Assembly: GCF_022374935.2 (NCBI RefSeq)
Contig: NZ_CP092430.2
Span: 310,001-374,000, forward strand
Reading direction: 5' to 3'
Source of the DNA: Mycolicibacter virginiensis
GTDB taxonomy: Bacteria > Actinomycetota > Actinomycetes > Mycobacteriales > Mycobacteriaceae
DNA length: 64,000 bases
Within the stretch, counting starts at the first letter, position 1, and each line of letters begins with the position of its first letter. Under the pieces are notes generated by a model that saw only the letters and a program-made list of their open reading frames with translations, was not told the DNA's origin and did not search any database. Shown in pieces: positions 56,004 through 64,000 of the stretch. Made by a program: the position numbers and the translations under genes.

Positions 56004-57170
56004 TCACTCCGACAAAGGGTCGTGTTGAATGCGTTCTGGGGGAGCCCCTTTGGCGACTAAAGCCGCCACGGTAGCCCGCGTCATCTCCGGGCCGCCACAG
56101 ATCAGAATCTGGCGGTCGCCCCAGCTGCCGTAGCCGGTGACCACCTCCGCCAGCCGCCCGGTCTGCCGCACGTGCAACCCGCGCGGCGGGGTCACGTCGG
56201 GGTAGTCGGCGGCCCATTCCGGGTCGCGTGCGTACTCCGACACCGGGGTCACCGACAGCCACGGGTTGTGTGCAGCGATCTGCCACAGGGTGGGCAGGTC
56301 GTAGAGCTCGCAGGGATATCGGCCACCGAAGAACAGGTGTACCCGCGGATTCACACCCCAGCGGGTGAGGTCCATGATGATCGCCCGCAGCGGCGCCAGG
56401 CCGGTACTTCCGGCCACCATCAGCACGTCACCGGCGTCGCGGTCGACATGCAATCCGCCGTGGGGGCTGGACAGTCGCCACCGCTCGCCGGGCCGTGTTT
56501 CGTTGACGATGGCGGTGCTGACCAGGCCGGCGGGGACCGCGCGGACGTGAAACTCGATGGCCCCGGTCTCGTCGGCGGGCATGCTCGGGCTCAAGTAGCG
56601 CCACGATCGCGGGCACTGCGGCACCTCGACTTTGACGTACTGGCCCGGGTGATAGGGCAGCGGTTGGTCCAGCTGGATCCGCACGACGGCCATGTCGCGG
56701 GAGACCCGCAGGTGCTCGACGACGGTGCCGTCCCACCATGCCGGCCCCTCTTCGGCATCGGCGGCCCCGCCCATCACCCCGATGATCAGATTCAGCGCCT
56801 CGCGGGCGGCGTCGTCGACGGTCGCGGTCCAGCTGTCGGCCAACTCGTCACGCAGGGTGGCCAGAAGCACGTGGCCTACGACGTTGTAATGGCGTTGCGT
56901 CACACCGTACTTGCGGTGGTCACGGCCCAGTTGGGCCAGAAGCGCTACGGGTTCCTGTGCCCGTTGGTCGATGAATTCGCCGAGCACCCAGCTCATGGCA
57001 TGCGCGAACGCGGCCCGCTGGGTGGTCAGATCGGCGGGGAACAGGTCACGCACCGAAGGGTCGGTGCCGAACCATCGGGTGAAGAACTGGGCGACTACGC
57101 CGGAACCGTCGGCCGGCACGGCAAACGCGTCATGCAGCACGCGCAACGCGTCGCGATCGTCCAGTCCCAC
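56004..57170 (-). CDS. Type II flavohemoglobin (Rv0385-like)
   Basis: This 388-residue protein is a globin domain (1-145, proximal-His region YGVTQRHYNVVGHVLL) fused to an FAD-binding domain (WRYLSPSMPAD in place of the usual RxYS motif) and an NAD-binding domain (VAGSTGLAPLRAI, ILICGGPEMTR). Length and position near clpB fit M. tuberculosis Rv0385, a type II flavohemoglobin reported to act with D-lactate rather than as an NO dioxygenase. It is cytosolic and is the first gene of a pair with the epimerase. Confidence 0.88.
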   Translation of the reverse strand: MGLDDRDALRVLHDAFAVPADGSGVVAQFFTRWFGTDPSVRDLFPADLTTQRAAFAHAMSWVLGEFIDQRAQEPVALLAQLGRDHRKYGVTQRHYNVVGHVLLATLRDELADSWTATVDDAAREALNLIIGVMGGAADAEEGPAWWDGTVVEHLRVSRDMAVVRIQLDQPLPYHPGQYVKVEVPQCPRSWRYLSPSMPADETGAIEFHVRAVPAGLVSTAIVNETRPGERWRLSSPHGGLHVDRDAGDVLMVAGSTGLAPLRAIIMDLTRWGVNPRVHLFFGGRYPCELYDLPTLWQIAAHNPWLSVTPVSEYARDPEWAADYPDVTPPRGLHVRQTGRLAEVVTGYGSWGDRQILICGGPEMTRATVAALVAKGAPPERIQHDPLSE

Positions 57171-57206
57171 GGCCGCGATCTTAATGCGGGCCGGCGGCGA
57201 CGCCTG

Positions 57207-57878
57207 CTATAGCGCATGAATTCCGTTGTAGACCACCATCGCACCGATGAGTACCAGGATGACGGCGACCAGCGCGGCGTGCTGCTGCTCCATCCAGTTC
57301 TTCAGCCGGTTCAGCGCTGGGTCCAGTCGGTTGCTGGCCGCCAGGTATCCCAGAATCGGGATCAAGACCGACGATGCGGCCAGGACGACGAAAAATATGG
57401 CCGCCGGCCAACTGTCCTCGCTGCGCAGTCCAGCGCTGCCGATGGCCAGCCCGGCCGCTGCACACATGAACAGCACTTCCGGCCGAATCACGGCCAGCGC
57501 GGCGGCCGTCAGGCCAGCACGCAGCGGGGACATCGAGGTGAATGAGCGCATCCAGCGCGGCATCTCGCCGTGGCCGTGCCGGGTCACCCATCGGTAGACG
57601 CCGAACGCGATCAGCACCGCACCGACCACGATGCGCAACCACGATGCCCAGGTCGGTGGGGTCGTGTGTAAGCCGCCCAGCAGTCCGGATACGGCGATGA
57701 AGGCGGCGGTCAGGGCCGCCAGACCCACCAGCCAACCGACGAGAAAGGCCAGTCCGGTCTCGCGAGGGCGCGCGGTGTGCAGCACCAGCACGGCCGGGAT
57801 GACGGTGATCGGTGAGAGCGCCACCACCAGCGCGAGCGGGATCAACGCGGTCCACACCGAAGCCAGGCTGGTCGTCAT
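57207..57878 (-). CDS. GAP/SfLAP-type integral membrane protein
   Basis: This 223-residue protein has six predicted membrane helices and the family pattern (ALSPITVIPAVLVLHTARPR, LVGWLVGLAALT, MSPLRAGLTAAALAVIRPE). The Sap/GAP family takes part in placing glycopeptidolipids or sulfolipid on the mycobacterial surface. Its lipid here is unknown. It diverges from the MerT-like gene, with the copper-type operator in between. Confidence 0.8.
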   Translation of the reverse strand: MTTSLASVWTALIPLALVVALSPITVIPAVLVLHTARPRETGLAFLVGWLVGLAALTAAFIAVSGLLGGLHTTPPTWASWLRIVVGAVLIAFGVYRWVTRHGHGEMPRWMRSFTSMSPLRAGLTAAALAVIRPEVLFMCAAAGLAIGSAGLRSEDSWPAAIFFVVLAASSVLIPILGYLAASNRLDPALNRLKNWMEQQHAALVAVILVLIGAMVVYNGIHAL

Positions 57879-57939
57879 AGCAGCACCGTAGCCGACTGGA
57901 TGGCACGGACCGGGCCGCGCAGAGCGTCACTCTTGCTAG

Positions 57940-57956
57940 ATACCCATACGGGGTAT
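57940..57956. promoter_or_regulatory. RicR/CsoR-type copper operator
   Basis: ATACCC-ATACG-GGGTAT contains TACCC-N5-GGGTA, the palindrome reported for the RicR copper regulon of mycobacteria. It lies 31 bases upstream of the MerT-like gene and 62 bases from the divergent SfLAP gene. Confidence 0.7.
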
Positions 57957-57987
57957 AGGTTCGCAGAAGTATCTACGGAAGGCGGAC

Positions 57988-58464
57988 ATGTCACCCACGT
58001 CAGAATGTCGTGACCGGCCCCGCTGGAGCAAGCCCTCCGGACGCCGGTTCGGGGCGGCGGGAGTGGTTGCCGCGCTGACCTGCACGCTGGCCTGTTGCCT
58101 GCCGGCGATCCTGGTGGCGCTTGGCGTCGGCGCGTCGGCCGTGGCCGGTGCGGGGCACGCCGGGCACGGCACTGGCGGATCGTCGGGGTGGCTCGCCGCT
58201 GTGCTCGACATGCTGCACCGGATCAGTCCTGTGCTGCTGATCGTGTCGATCGTGCTCGTCACGGTGGCGTTCGCGCTGCGGCGCCGTGCGGCAGTGCTGC
58301 CGGCGTTGGTCGCAGGTGTGGTGCTCTACCTCAGCGTGCACGGGCAGGGCGATCCCGCCGTGATGTATGCGGGGATGGCGCTGGGCTACGGCGCCTGGAT
58401 CGCGTTGTACCTGTGGACGCGTCCACCGCGCGGCGCCGGCTCGTGCCAGGAGTCAACTCTGTGA
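57988..58464 (+). CDS. MerT-like heavy-metal membrane protein
   Basis: This 158-residue protein has four hydrophobic segments. The first carries Cys32, Cys36 and Cys37 in TCTLACCLPAILVALGVG, the Cys-Cys-x-Pro pattern of mercury-transporter MerT and related proteins. A His-rich loop (HAGHG) follows. With the RicR-type operator upstream, a copper or other soft-metal role is the best inference. The 3' end overlaps the convergent TetR gene by 12 bases. Confidence 0.72.
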   Translation: MSPTSECRDRPRWSKPSGRRFGAAGVVAALTCTLACCLPAILVALGVGASAVAGAGHAGHGTGGSSGWLAAVLDMLHRISPVLLIVSIVLVTVAFALRRRAAVLPALVAGVVLYLSVHGQGDPAVMYAGMALGYGAWIALYLWTRPPRGAGSCQESTL

Positions 58465-59076
58465 CGGGGTTGCCAGGCTCAGCTCGGCGCGCACCAGGTC
58501 GGCCGCGAACTTCACCAGTTCGGCACGGCTGACGCGCAGACGGCCATCGGCCCAGTCGAGAACCAGCGTGGTGAGTGCTCCGGACAGTGCGCTGGCACTC
58601 ATGGCTTGTGCGGCGGTGACGGGAGACGAATTGCCGATGCCGGATGGGCCGATCAGCGCTCCCAGTAGGCCGGGCAGGATGTCGGCGCGATGATCGGCCA
58701 ACAGGCTGCTGGACTGCGGCTCCCGCAGCAGGATTCGTAGCCGACGGGGATCTTCCTCGAAATAGGCTGTCGCCCTGTCGAGTGCCACGCTGATCGGCGC
58801 CGCCTTGCCTGCGACGCCGGCCATGGTGGCGAGCAGCTCTGCGTTGCACCGGTCGTACACGGCCAGGATCAGCTCGTCTGTGTCGCTGAAGCTTTCGTAG
58901 AAGTAACGAAGGCTGAGCCCGGCGTCGCGGCACGCCGCGCGCATAGTGACGCCGGCCGTGCCCCCGGTGCCCAGCAGCTCCACCCCCGCCTCGATCAGCT
59001 GAGCCCGACGTGCCTGGGACCGGGCATCGTGGGTCTGGCCGCGCCACACCCGGGGCGCCCGTTGGCCGCCACCCAT
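58453..59076 (-). CDS. TetR-family regulator
   Basis: This 207-residue protein has a helix-turn-helix (VTMRAACRDAGLSLRYFYESF). ATG 59076 is selected because GGAGG is five bases upstream; a GTG two codons earlier also reads in frame. It is convergent with the MerT-like gene and divergent from the interrupted NTF2-like gene. The target is unknown. Confidence 0.87.
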   Translation of the reverse strand: MGGGQRAPRVWRGQTHDARSQARRAQLIEAGVELLGTGGTAGVTMRAACRDAGLSLRYFYESFSDTDELILAVYDRCNAELLATMAGVAGKAAPISVALDRATAYFEEDPRRLRILLREPQSSSLLADHRADILPGLLGALIGPSGIGNSSPVTAAQAMSASALSGALTTLVLDWADGRLRVSRAELVKFAADLVRAELSLATPSQS

Positions 59077-59171
59077 GTGCACCTCCGAATCGTGGGGAAG
59101 CTTGAGGATACGTTCCCACGCCTGCTTACATAGAGGAATCAGGCGATTCCAGTTGGCTGGAGGGTTGGGAT

Positions 59172-59423
59172 ATGTTCGACGAAGCGCGATTTCGCGAAGC
59201 CATCGCCAAGCCGCGGCTGCGCCAGCCGTTGCCGGAATATCTTCCCGGCAACCGGGCGGGCGGGAAGGTGAAGGTGCTCACCGAGCCTGAGCTCAACGCC
59301 ATGACGCAGCAGTGGTTCGTCGACCTGGACCGCAAGATCGCCCACTACGCCGACCGCGGGATCGACGTGGCCTTCGCGGCCGAATGGGCCAAAAAGTATT
59401 GGTGGAGTTGGCTGATGCGGGAC
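59172..59423 (+). pseudogene. NTF2/SnoaL-like gene, 5' fragment cut by IS110 element
   Basis: These 84 codons (MFDEARFREAIAKPRLRQPL to WWSWLMRD) start with ATG 59172 after GGAGGG. The frame runs four residues into the insertion element and stops at 59438. Joined at this point to the fragment starting at 60751, it reads LMRD-HELYTRDLRYKDP without a frame change, which is what an intact gene would look like. It was therefore probably one gene of about 245 residues. Confidence 0.75.
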
Positions 59424-59441
59424 ATGATGCTCCTATAGACG

Positions 59442-60512
59442 TCAAGCCGCGGTTTGGTGGGTGGTGGGTTGTTGGCGTAGGTGTTTGGTGAGGGTCCAGA
59501 TTTCTCGGATGAGGTGGCGCTTGAGGCAGCGCATGATTTCGGGTTTGGTTTTGCCTTCGGTGATACGTCGGGCGACGTAGGCGCGGGTGGGTTCGTGGTA
59601 TTTCATGCGGACGACGACGATGCGGTGCAGTGCGGCGTTGGCGCGGCGATGCCCGCCTCGGTTGAGCCGGTAGCGGCGGGTTTTGCCGCTGGAGGCCGGG
59701 ATCGGGCAGGTGCCGCAGAGTTTGGCCAAGGCGGCTTCGTTGCGGATACGTTCGGCGTTGTCACCGAGTGCCATCAGCAGCTCTGAGGCGTTGTCGGGGC
59801 CGATCCCGACCGCGGCGGTCAGCTGCGGGGCGATCTGTTCAATGAGGGTGCCCAGTAGCTTTTCGTGCTCGGTGACTTCGTCGTTGAGGGCCAGCCAGCG
59901 TTGGGCGATGGCCCGCAGACTGTATTTGGCTGCTGCGGTCACCGAGGTGGTCGGGCCCGGCCGGAGGCTGGCGCAGCGGCGCAGCAGGGCCATGTTGGGC
60001 AGGGGTTGGAGGGTTTCGCGTAACTCGGCCGGTGCAGTGATCAGCACGGCCTTGAGTGACTGCATGGCCGTGGTGCGGGCTTTGACTGCGGCGTTCTTGG
60101 CGACTTTGATGTGCCGGATCATCTCCACCGTGCCGTCGTCGGTCTTGGGGATCGCCTCGGTGTGGCCGGCTAGCACCGCGCGAGCGGCATTTTCGGCGTC
60201 GAGCAGATCGGATTTGCCGCGGCGATGGCGGTCTTGGCGGTTGGGTCGCATCACCTCCAGCACATCGCTGCCGCTGCGACGTACCGCTGCGGCCAGGCCG
60301 CGGCCATAGGAGCCGGTGCCTTCAATCCCGAAGCTCGATGCGGTTCCGAACGTGCCGGCCCAGTCGATCAACGCGCGATATCCGCTGGTGTTCGCATCGA
60401 AGGTGGCCGTGGCCAATAGGGCGCCACGTTCATCGAGGACCGCCGCGGCGTGCAGGTGTTTATGGGTGTCGACACCGACGATGACTCGACCACCGGGGAC
60501 TTGTGTTGGCAT
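59442..60512 (-). CDS. IS110-family transposase (recombinase)
   Basis: This 356-residue protein has an N-terminal RuvC-like DEDD domain (IVGVDTHKHLHAAAVLDERG gives the first Asp; EGTGSYG; DLLDAENAARA). The C-terminal Tnp domain has GIGPDNASELLMALGD and PIPASSGKTRRYRLNRGG with the expected catalytic Ser. In IS110 elements this enzyme uses a bridge RNA to pair donor and target DNA. The gene is intact, so the element may be active. Confidence 0.93.
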   Translation of the reverse strand: MPTQVPGGRVIVGVDTHKHLHAAAVLDERGALLATATFDANTSGYRALIDWAGTFGTASSFGIEGTGSYGRGLAAAVRRSGSDVLEVMRPNRQDRHRRGKSDLLDAENAARAVLAGHTEAIPKTDDGTVEMIRHIKVAKNAAVKARTTAMQSLKAVLITAPAELRETLQPLPNMALLRRCASLRPGPTTSVTAAAKYSLRAIAQRWLALNDEVTEHEKLLGTLIEQIAPQLTAAVGIGPDNASELLMALGDNAERIRNEAALAKLCGTCPIPASSGKTRRYRLNRGGHRRANAALHRIVVVRMKYHEPTRAYVARRITEGKTKPEIMRCLKRHLIREIWTLTKHLRQQPTTHQTAA

Positions 60513-60740
60513 GATTGGTATCGCGACCTTTCAGCAGGGTTGTGACGCTGGCCGGTCGGGCCGGACAAGACTGTGATGGGACCTGAATTCCGGTCAGGCT
60601 CCTATGAGGTCACTGCCCGCCCGGTCAGCACCAGGGGCGCGACTGCCGAGCAGGCGACAGATCAAATCAAGGACACCCGCAAAGACGGGGTCAGTCGCTC
60701 AAGTGGGTCAACCCGCCCGACAGCCACTCAAATCTTCACA
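60513..60740 (-). ncRNA. Candidate bridge RNA in the long end of the IS110 element
   Basis: The noncoding end upstream of the transposase is where IS110 elements encode their bridge RNA. It contains GCTCCTAT (60598-60605), identical to GCTCCTAT at the opposite end (59429-59436). CAGTCGCTCAA occurs both internally (60692-60702) and at the near end (60739-60749). It also holds TGATGGGACC (60574-60583), close to the target TGATGCGGGACC. These repeats are what donor and target guides would look like. Boundaries and fold are not determined. Confidence 0.4.
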
Positions 60741-60750
60741 GTCGCTCAAT

Positions 60751-61233
60751 CACGAGCTCTATACCCGGGACCTGCGCTACAAGGACCCCACCACCTTCGG
60801 CCGGATCATCGTGGGGCTCGAAGAATTCGAGCGCTACAACTTCTCCTTCCTCGACGCCATCCCGGACTGGCGCTACGACCCGCTGCCCGGGCAGGTCTAT
60901 ATCGACGTCACGCCGGAGGGCGAGACCCGGGTCATCGTTCGTTACATCGGCAGCGGGCACTTCAGCGGCACGCTGCGCTTCTACCCCTACGACGAGTCGG
61001 CCCCGGCCATCCACGGCGTCGGTACCTTCGTGCAGTGCACCGCGGTCGACCGGTACCACTTCAACACCGACGGACTGATGTATGAGGGCGAGACGCTGTT
61101 CGACCTGCTCGATGCCACCCAGTCGGCCGGCGTGCTGCCGTCGGATGACAGTTGGCTGTTCCGGGCCCTGATGGGCGCCTCCCGGCTGCCTAGATTGGTG
61201 CAGAACGCGCGCCGCACGCTGCGCCTGGGCTGA
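60751..61233 (+). pseudogene. NTF2/SnoaL-like gene, 3' fragment cut by IS110 element
   Basis: These 160 codons run from HELYTRDLRYKDPTTFGR to ALMGASRLPRLVQNARRTLR and hold most of an NTF2-like fold (FLDAIPDWRYDPLPGQVYID, VRYIGSGHFSGTLRF, VDRYHFNTDGLMYEGETLFD). In frame, it could be read from ATG 60604 inside the element, giving a 209-residue fusion with 49 unrelated residues, but that start has no clear ribosome site. It is the second half of the interrupted gene. Confidence 0.72.
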
Positions 61234-61263
61234 AACGGACCGCTGCCCGGCAAGAAAAATAGA

Positions 61264-61284
61264 CTTGAGCGGAACAGACTCAAC
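61264..61284. promoter_or_regulatory. HAIR element upstream of clpB
   Basis: CTTGAGC-GGAACAG-ACTCAAC is close to CTTGAGT-N7-ACTCAAG (two arm differences). HspR from the dnaK operon would bind here. It overlaps the SigH-like promoter. Confidence 0.75.
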
Positions 61285-61296
61285 CTTGACGACGTT
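61270..61296 (+). promoter_or_regulatory. SigH/SigE-type promoter of clpB
   Basis: CGGAACA (61270-61276), 16 bases, CGTT (61293-61296); the same arrangement and spacing as before dnaK. The -35 element lies inside the HAIR site. Confidence 0.7.
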
Positions 61297-61361
61297 GGAC
61301 AACACGACAAGCATTTTTGGCGGGCCCGTGTAGGCCCGCTCTGACCCCGAATGGAGGTGTC

Positions 61362-63908
61362 GTGGACTCGTTCAACCCGACCACCAAGACGCAGGCAGCC
61401 CTGACCGCGGCTTTGCAGACGGCCACCGCCGCCGGCAACCCTGAAATCCGGCCTGCCCATCTGCTGCAGGCCCTGCTTACCCAGAACGACGGGATCGCTG
61501 CGCCGCTGCTGGAGGCGGTCGGGGTGAACCCGGCGACGGTCCGCGACGAAGCCCAGCGTCTGATTGATCTGGCGCCGCAGGTCACCAGCTCCAACGCGCA
61601 GCCGCAGTTGTCCCGCGACTCCCTGGCCGCGATCACCGTGGCCCAGCAGCTGGCCACCGAACTCGACGACGAGTACGTCTCGACCGAGCACCTGATGGTG
61701 GGATTGGCGACCGGCGACTCCGATGTCGCCAAGCTGCTGACCGGCCACGGTGCTTCCCCGCAAGCGTTGCGGGAGGCGTTCGTCAAGGTGCGCGGTAGCG
61801 CTCGGGTCACCAGCCCCGACCCGGAGGCCAGCTATCAGGCGTTGGAGAAGTACTCCACCGATCTGACCGCGCGAGCCCGTGAAGGCAAGCTGGACCCGGT
61901 GATCGGTCGTGACACCGAGATCCGCCGAGTGGTACAGGTTTTGAGCCGGCGCACCAAGAACAACCCGGTACTCATCGGTGAGCCCGGCGTTGGCAAGACC
62001 GCGATCGTCGAGGGCCTGGCCCAGCGCATTGTCGCCGGCGACGTCCCGGACAGCCTGCGCGACAAGACCGTCGTCAGCCTGGATCTGGGCTCGATGGTGG
62101 CCGGCGCCAAGTACCGCGGCGAGTTCGAGGAACGCCTCAAGGCCGTGCTGGACGAGATCAAAGACTCTGCCGGGCAGATCATCACGTTCATCGACGAGCT
62201 GCACACCATCGTGGGCGCCGGTGCCACCGGTGAGGGCGCGATGGACGCCGGCAACATGATCAAGCCGATGCTGGCGCGCGGTGAACTGCGGTTGGTCGGC
62301 GCCACCACGCTGGAGGAGTACCGCAAGTACATCGAGAAGGACGCTGCCCTGGAGCGTCGTTTCCAGCAGGTCTACGTCGGTGAACCCTCGGCCGAAGACA
62401 CCATCGGCATCCTGCGTGGCCTCAAGGACCGCTACGAGGTACACCACGGTGTGCGCATCACCGACTCCGCGCTCGTGGCTGCCGCCACTCTTTCTGACCG
62501 CTACATCACCGCAAGGTTCTTGCCGGACAAGGCGATTGACTTGGTGGATGAGGCCGCTTCGCGGCTGCGGATGGAGATCGACTCGCGGCCCGTGGAGATC
62601 GACGAGGTCGAGCGACTCGTGCGCCGGCTGGAAATCGAAGAGATGGCGCTGAGCAAGGAATCCGACGACGCGTCCAAGGACCGGTTGGAGAAGCTGCGTA
62701 GCGAGCTGGCCGATTACAAGGAGAAGCTGGCGCAGCTGACGACCCGGTGGCAGAACGAGAAGGGTGCCATCGACATCGTCCGTGAGCTCAAGGAGCAACT
62801 GGAAGCGCTGCGCGGCGAGTCCGACCGAGCCGAACGCGACGGCGACCTGGCCAAGGCCGCCGAGTTGCGCTACGGCCGAATTCCCGAGGTGGAGAAGAAA
62901 CTCGAAGCGGCACTGCCCAATGCGCAGGCCCGCGAAGACGTCATGCTCAAGGAAGAGGTCGGCCCCGACGACATCGCCGATGTGGTGAGTGCCTGGACCG
63001 GCATCCCAGCCGGCCGGCTGCTGGAAGGTGAGACCGCCAAGCTGCTGCGCATGGAAGAGGAACTGGGCAAGCGGGTCGTCGGGCAACGCAAGCCGGTGCA
63101 GGCTGTCTCAGATGCGGTGCGGCGCAGCCGGGCCGGGGTCGCCGACCCCAACCGGCCGACGGGCTCGTTCCTTTTCCTGGGCCCCACTGGAGTGGGCAAG
63201 ACCGAGTTGGCCAAGGCGTTGGCCGACTTCCTGTTCGACGACGAACGGGCCATGGTCCGCATCGACATGAGCGAGTACGGCGAGAAGCACTCGGTGGCTC
63301 GCCTGGTCGGTGCGCCTCCGGGTTACGTCGGCTACGACCAGGGCGGTCAGCTGACCGAGGCGGTGCGTCGCCGGCCCTACACCGTGGTGCTGTTCGACGA
63401 GGTGGAAAAGGCCCACCCGGACGTGTTCGACGTGCTGCTGCAGGTCCTCGACGAGGGCCGGCTCACCGACGGCCAGGGCCGCACGGTGGACTTCCGCAAC
63501 ACGATCCTGATCTTGACCTCCAACCTGGGGTCCGGTGGCACCGAGGAGCAGGTGATGGCCGCGGTGCGGGCGGCGTTCAAGCCGGAGTTCATCAACCGGC
63601 TCGACGACGTGCTGATCTTCGAGGGCCTCAACCCCGAGGAACTGGTGCAGATCGTCGACATCCAGCTGCAGCAGTTGGCCAAGCGGCTGGCCCAGCGGCG
63701 GCTGACCATCGAGGTGTCGCTGGAGGCCAAGAAGTGGTTGGCCCACCGCGGATTCGACCCGGTCTACGGGGCGCGTCCACTGCGCCGGTTGATCCAACAG
63801 GCCATCGGCGACCAGTTGGCCAAGATGTTGCTGGCCGGTGAGGTGCACGACGGTGACATCGTGCCGATCAACATCAGCGCGGACGGCGAGTCGCTGGTCC
63901 TGGGCTGA
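61362..63908 (+). CDS. clpB: ATP-dependent disaggregase ClpB
   Basis: This 848-residue protein has the same length as M. tuberculosis ClpB. It has an N-terminal Clp-repeat domain (1-145), NBD1 with GEPGVGKTA and DELH Walker B, a coiled-coil middle domain (about 400-520), and NBD2 with GPTGVGKTE and FDEVEKAH. It pulls proteins out of aggregates together with DnaK. GTG 61362 is selected because GGAGG is upstream and the domain begins there; an earlier in-frame start is not needed. Confidence 0.97.
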   Translation: MDSFNPTTKTQAALTAALQTATAAGNPEIRPAHLLQALLTQNDGIAAPLLEAVGVNPATVRDEAQRLIDLAPQVTSSNAQPQLSRDSLAAITVAQQLATELDDEYVSTEHLMVGLATGDSDVAKLLTGHGASPQALREAFVKVRGSARVTSPDPEASYQALEKYSTDLTARAREGKLDPVIGRDTEIRRVVQVLSRRTKNNPVLIGEPGVGKTAIVEGLAQRIVAGDVPDSLRDKTVVSLDLGSMVAGAKYRGEFEERLKAVLDEIKDSAGQIITFIDELHTIVGAGATGEGAMDAGNMIKPMLARGELRLVGATTLEEYRKYIEKDAALERRFQQVYVGEPSAEDTIGILRGLKDRYEVHHGVRITDSALVAAATLSDRYITARFLPDKAIDLVDEAASRLRMEIDSRPVEIDEVERLVRRLEIEEMALSKESDDASKDRLEKLRSELADYKEKLAQLTTRWQNEKGAIDIVRELKEQLEALRGESDRAERDGDLAKAAELRYGRIPEVEKKLEAALPNAQAREDVMLKEEVGPDDIADVVSAWTGIPAGRLLEGETAKLLRMEEELGKRVVGQRKPVQAVSDAVRRSRAGVADPNRPTGSFLFLGPTGVGKTELAKALADFLFDDERAMVRIDMSEYGEKHSVARLVGAPPGYVGYDQGGQLTEAVRRRPYTVVLFDEVEKAHPDVFDVLLQVLDEGRLTDGQGRTVDFRNTILILTSNLGSGGTEEQVMAAVRAAFKPEFINRLDDVLIFEGLNPEELVQIVDIQLQQLAKRLAQRRLTIEVSLEAKKWLAHRGFDPVYGARPLRRLIQQAIGDQLAKMLLAGEVHDGDIVPINISADGESLVLG

Positions 63909-63922
63909 GACTTCCCTCACGG

Positions 63923-63956
63923 CAAGGCCCCTCGGAAGCAGTTCCGGGGGGCCTTG
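63923..63956. terminator. Terminator hairpin after clpB
   Basis: CAAGGCCCCTCGGAA and TTCCGGGGGGCCTTG form a 15-base stem with one G-T pair and a four-base loop, 14 bases after the clpB stop. No gene follows before the window ends at 64000. Confidence 0.78.
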
Positions 63957-64000
63957 TCGTCGGCCGGCGCTCCTTTGCGGATGCGGTGTTGAAGCTGATC

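Larger units (their letters stand above)
59424..60750 (-). mobile_element. IS110-family insertion sequence
   Basis: The element is about 1327 bases, bounded by the two halves of the disrupted gene. It contains one transposase gene on the minus strand, a very short noncoding end (18 bases at 59424-59441) and a long one (about 238 bases at 60513-60750). No terminal inverted repeats or long target duplication are visible, as usual for this family. Exact ends are inferred from the gene junction and may be off by a few bases. Confidence 0.8.

Noticed and set aside
60604..61233. Intact 209-residue gene starting inside the IS element
   Set aside because: The first 49 residues come from the noncoding IS end, have no similarity to the rest and no convincing ribosome site; an IS-split pseudogene explains it better.

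Overview
The window is chromosomal DNA of a mycobacterium. Evidence for this is the high GC content, an ESX-3 (type VII secretion) operon, PE/PPE and PGRS proteins, DUF732 proteins, a mycothiol-type DinB protein, a type II flavohemoglobin and HspR/HAIR heat-shock control. Gene order follows, in compressed and rearranged form, the M. tuberculosis stretch from about Rv0284 to Rv0385, so a non-tuberculous Mycobacterium (sensu lato) is the best description. I cannot name the species.

Layout. 1-10348: ESX-3 operon from a 5'-truncated eccC3 through PE5, PPE4, esxG, esxH, espG3, eccD3, mycP3 and eccE3, all on + with several 4-base stop/start overlaps. This is the iron/zinc-linked secretion system. 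Its mycosin, MycP3, appears to have lost its catalytic serine and its oxyanion asparagine. 10408-15943: an alpha/beta hydrolase, an amidohydrolase coupled to a BluB-like flavin enzyme, a PAP2 phosphatase, an L,D-transpeptidase-fold secreted protein and two DUF732 proteins. 16164-18572: two PPE-SVP proteins. 18584-21799: a TetR regulator divergent from an Rv0311-like gene, then small conserved genes. 21869-25723: two Tat-type GH16 glucanases flanking a secreted PGRS protein that has a signal peptide but no PE domain, plus the decayed tail of a third GH16 gene. 25720-29730: a conserved hypothetical, a TetR/SDR operon with an operator, a LysR regulator and an MTB12-like secreted protein. 29769-30572: tRNA-Gly and dcd. 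30682-34027: two tandem Hsp70-like, membrane-anchored, proline-rich proteins. 34057-36149: an Rv0332/Rv0333-like pair and rmlA.

36158-40115: TetR divergent from a carotenoid oxygenase with twin operators, a DUF1707 protein and an AspC-type aminotransferase. 40180-43038: a large membrane Fe-S reductase (Rv0338c type) with a repetitive tail. 43256-47353: small membrane and lipoproteins and an AnsP-type permease. 47924-50783: a translationally coupled MmcQ-like/FAD monooxygenase/P450 operon. 50825-55030: dnaK-grpE-dnaJ1-hspR with a SigH-like promoter and HAIR sites. 55098-57878: aldose epimerase, flavohemoglobin and a SfLAP-type membrane protein. 57940-59076: a RicR-like copper operator, a MerT-like protein and a TetR. 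59172-61233: an NTF2/SnoaL-like gene split by an IS110-family element whose long noncoding end is a bridge-RNA candidate. 61264-63956: clpB with a HAIR/SigH promoter and a terminator.

The most notable observations are the apparent MycP3 pseudoprotease, the RicR-type operator in front of a MerT-like gene, the IS110 insertion with internal repeats matching its own ends, and the GH16/PGRS cluster. No CRISPR array, prophage or classical defence island is visible.
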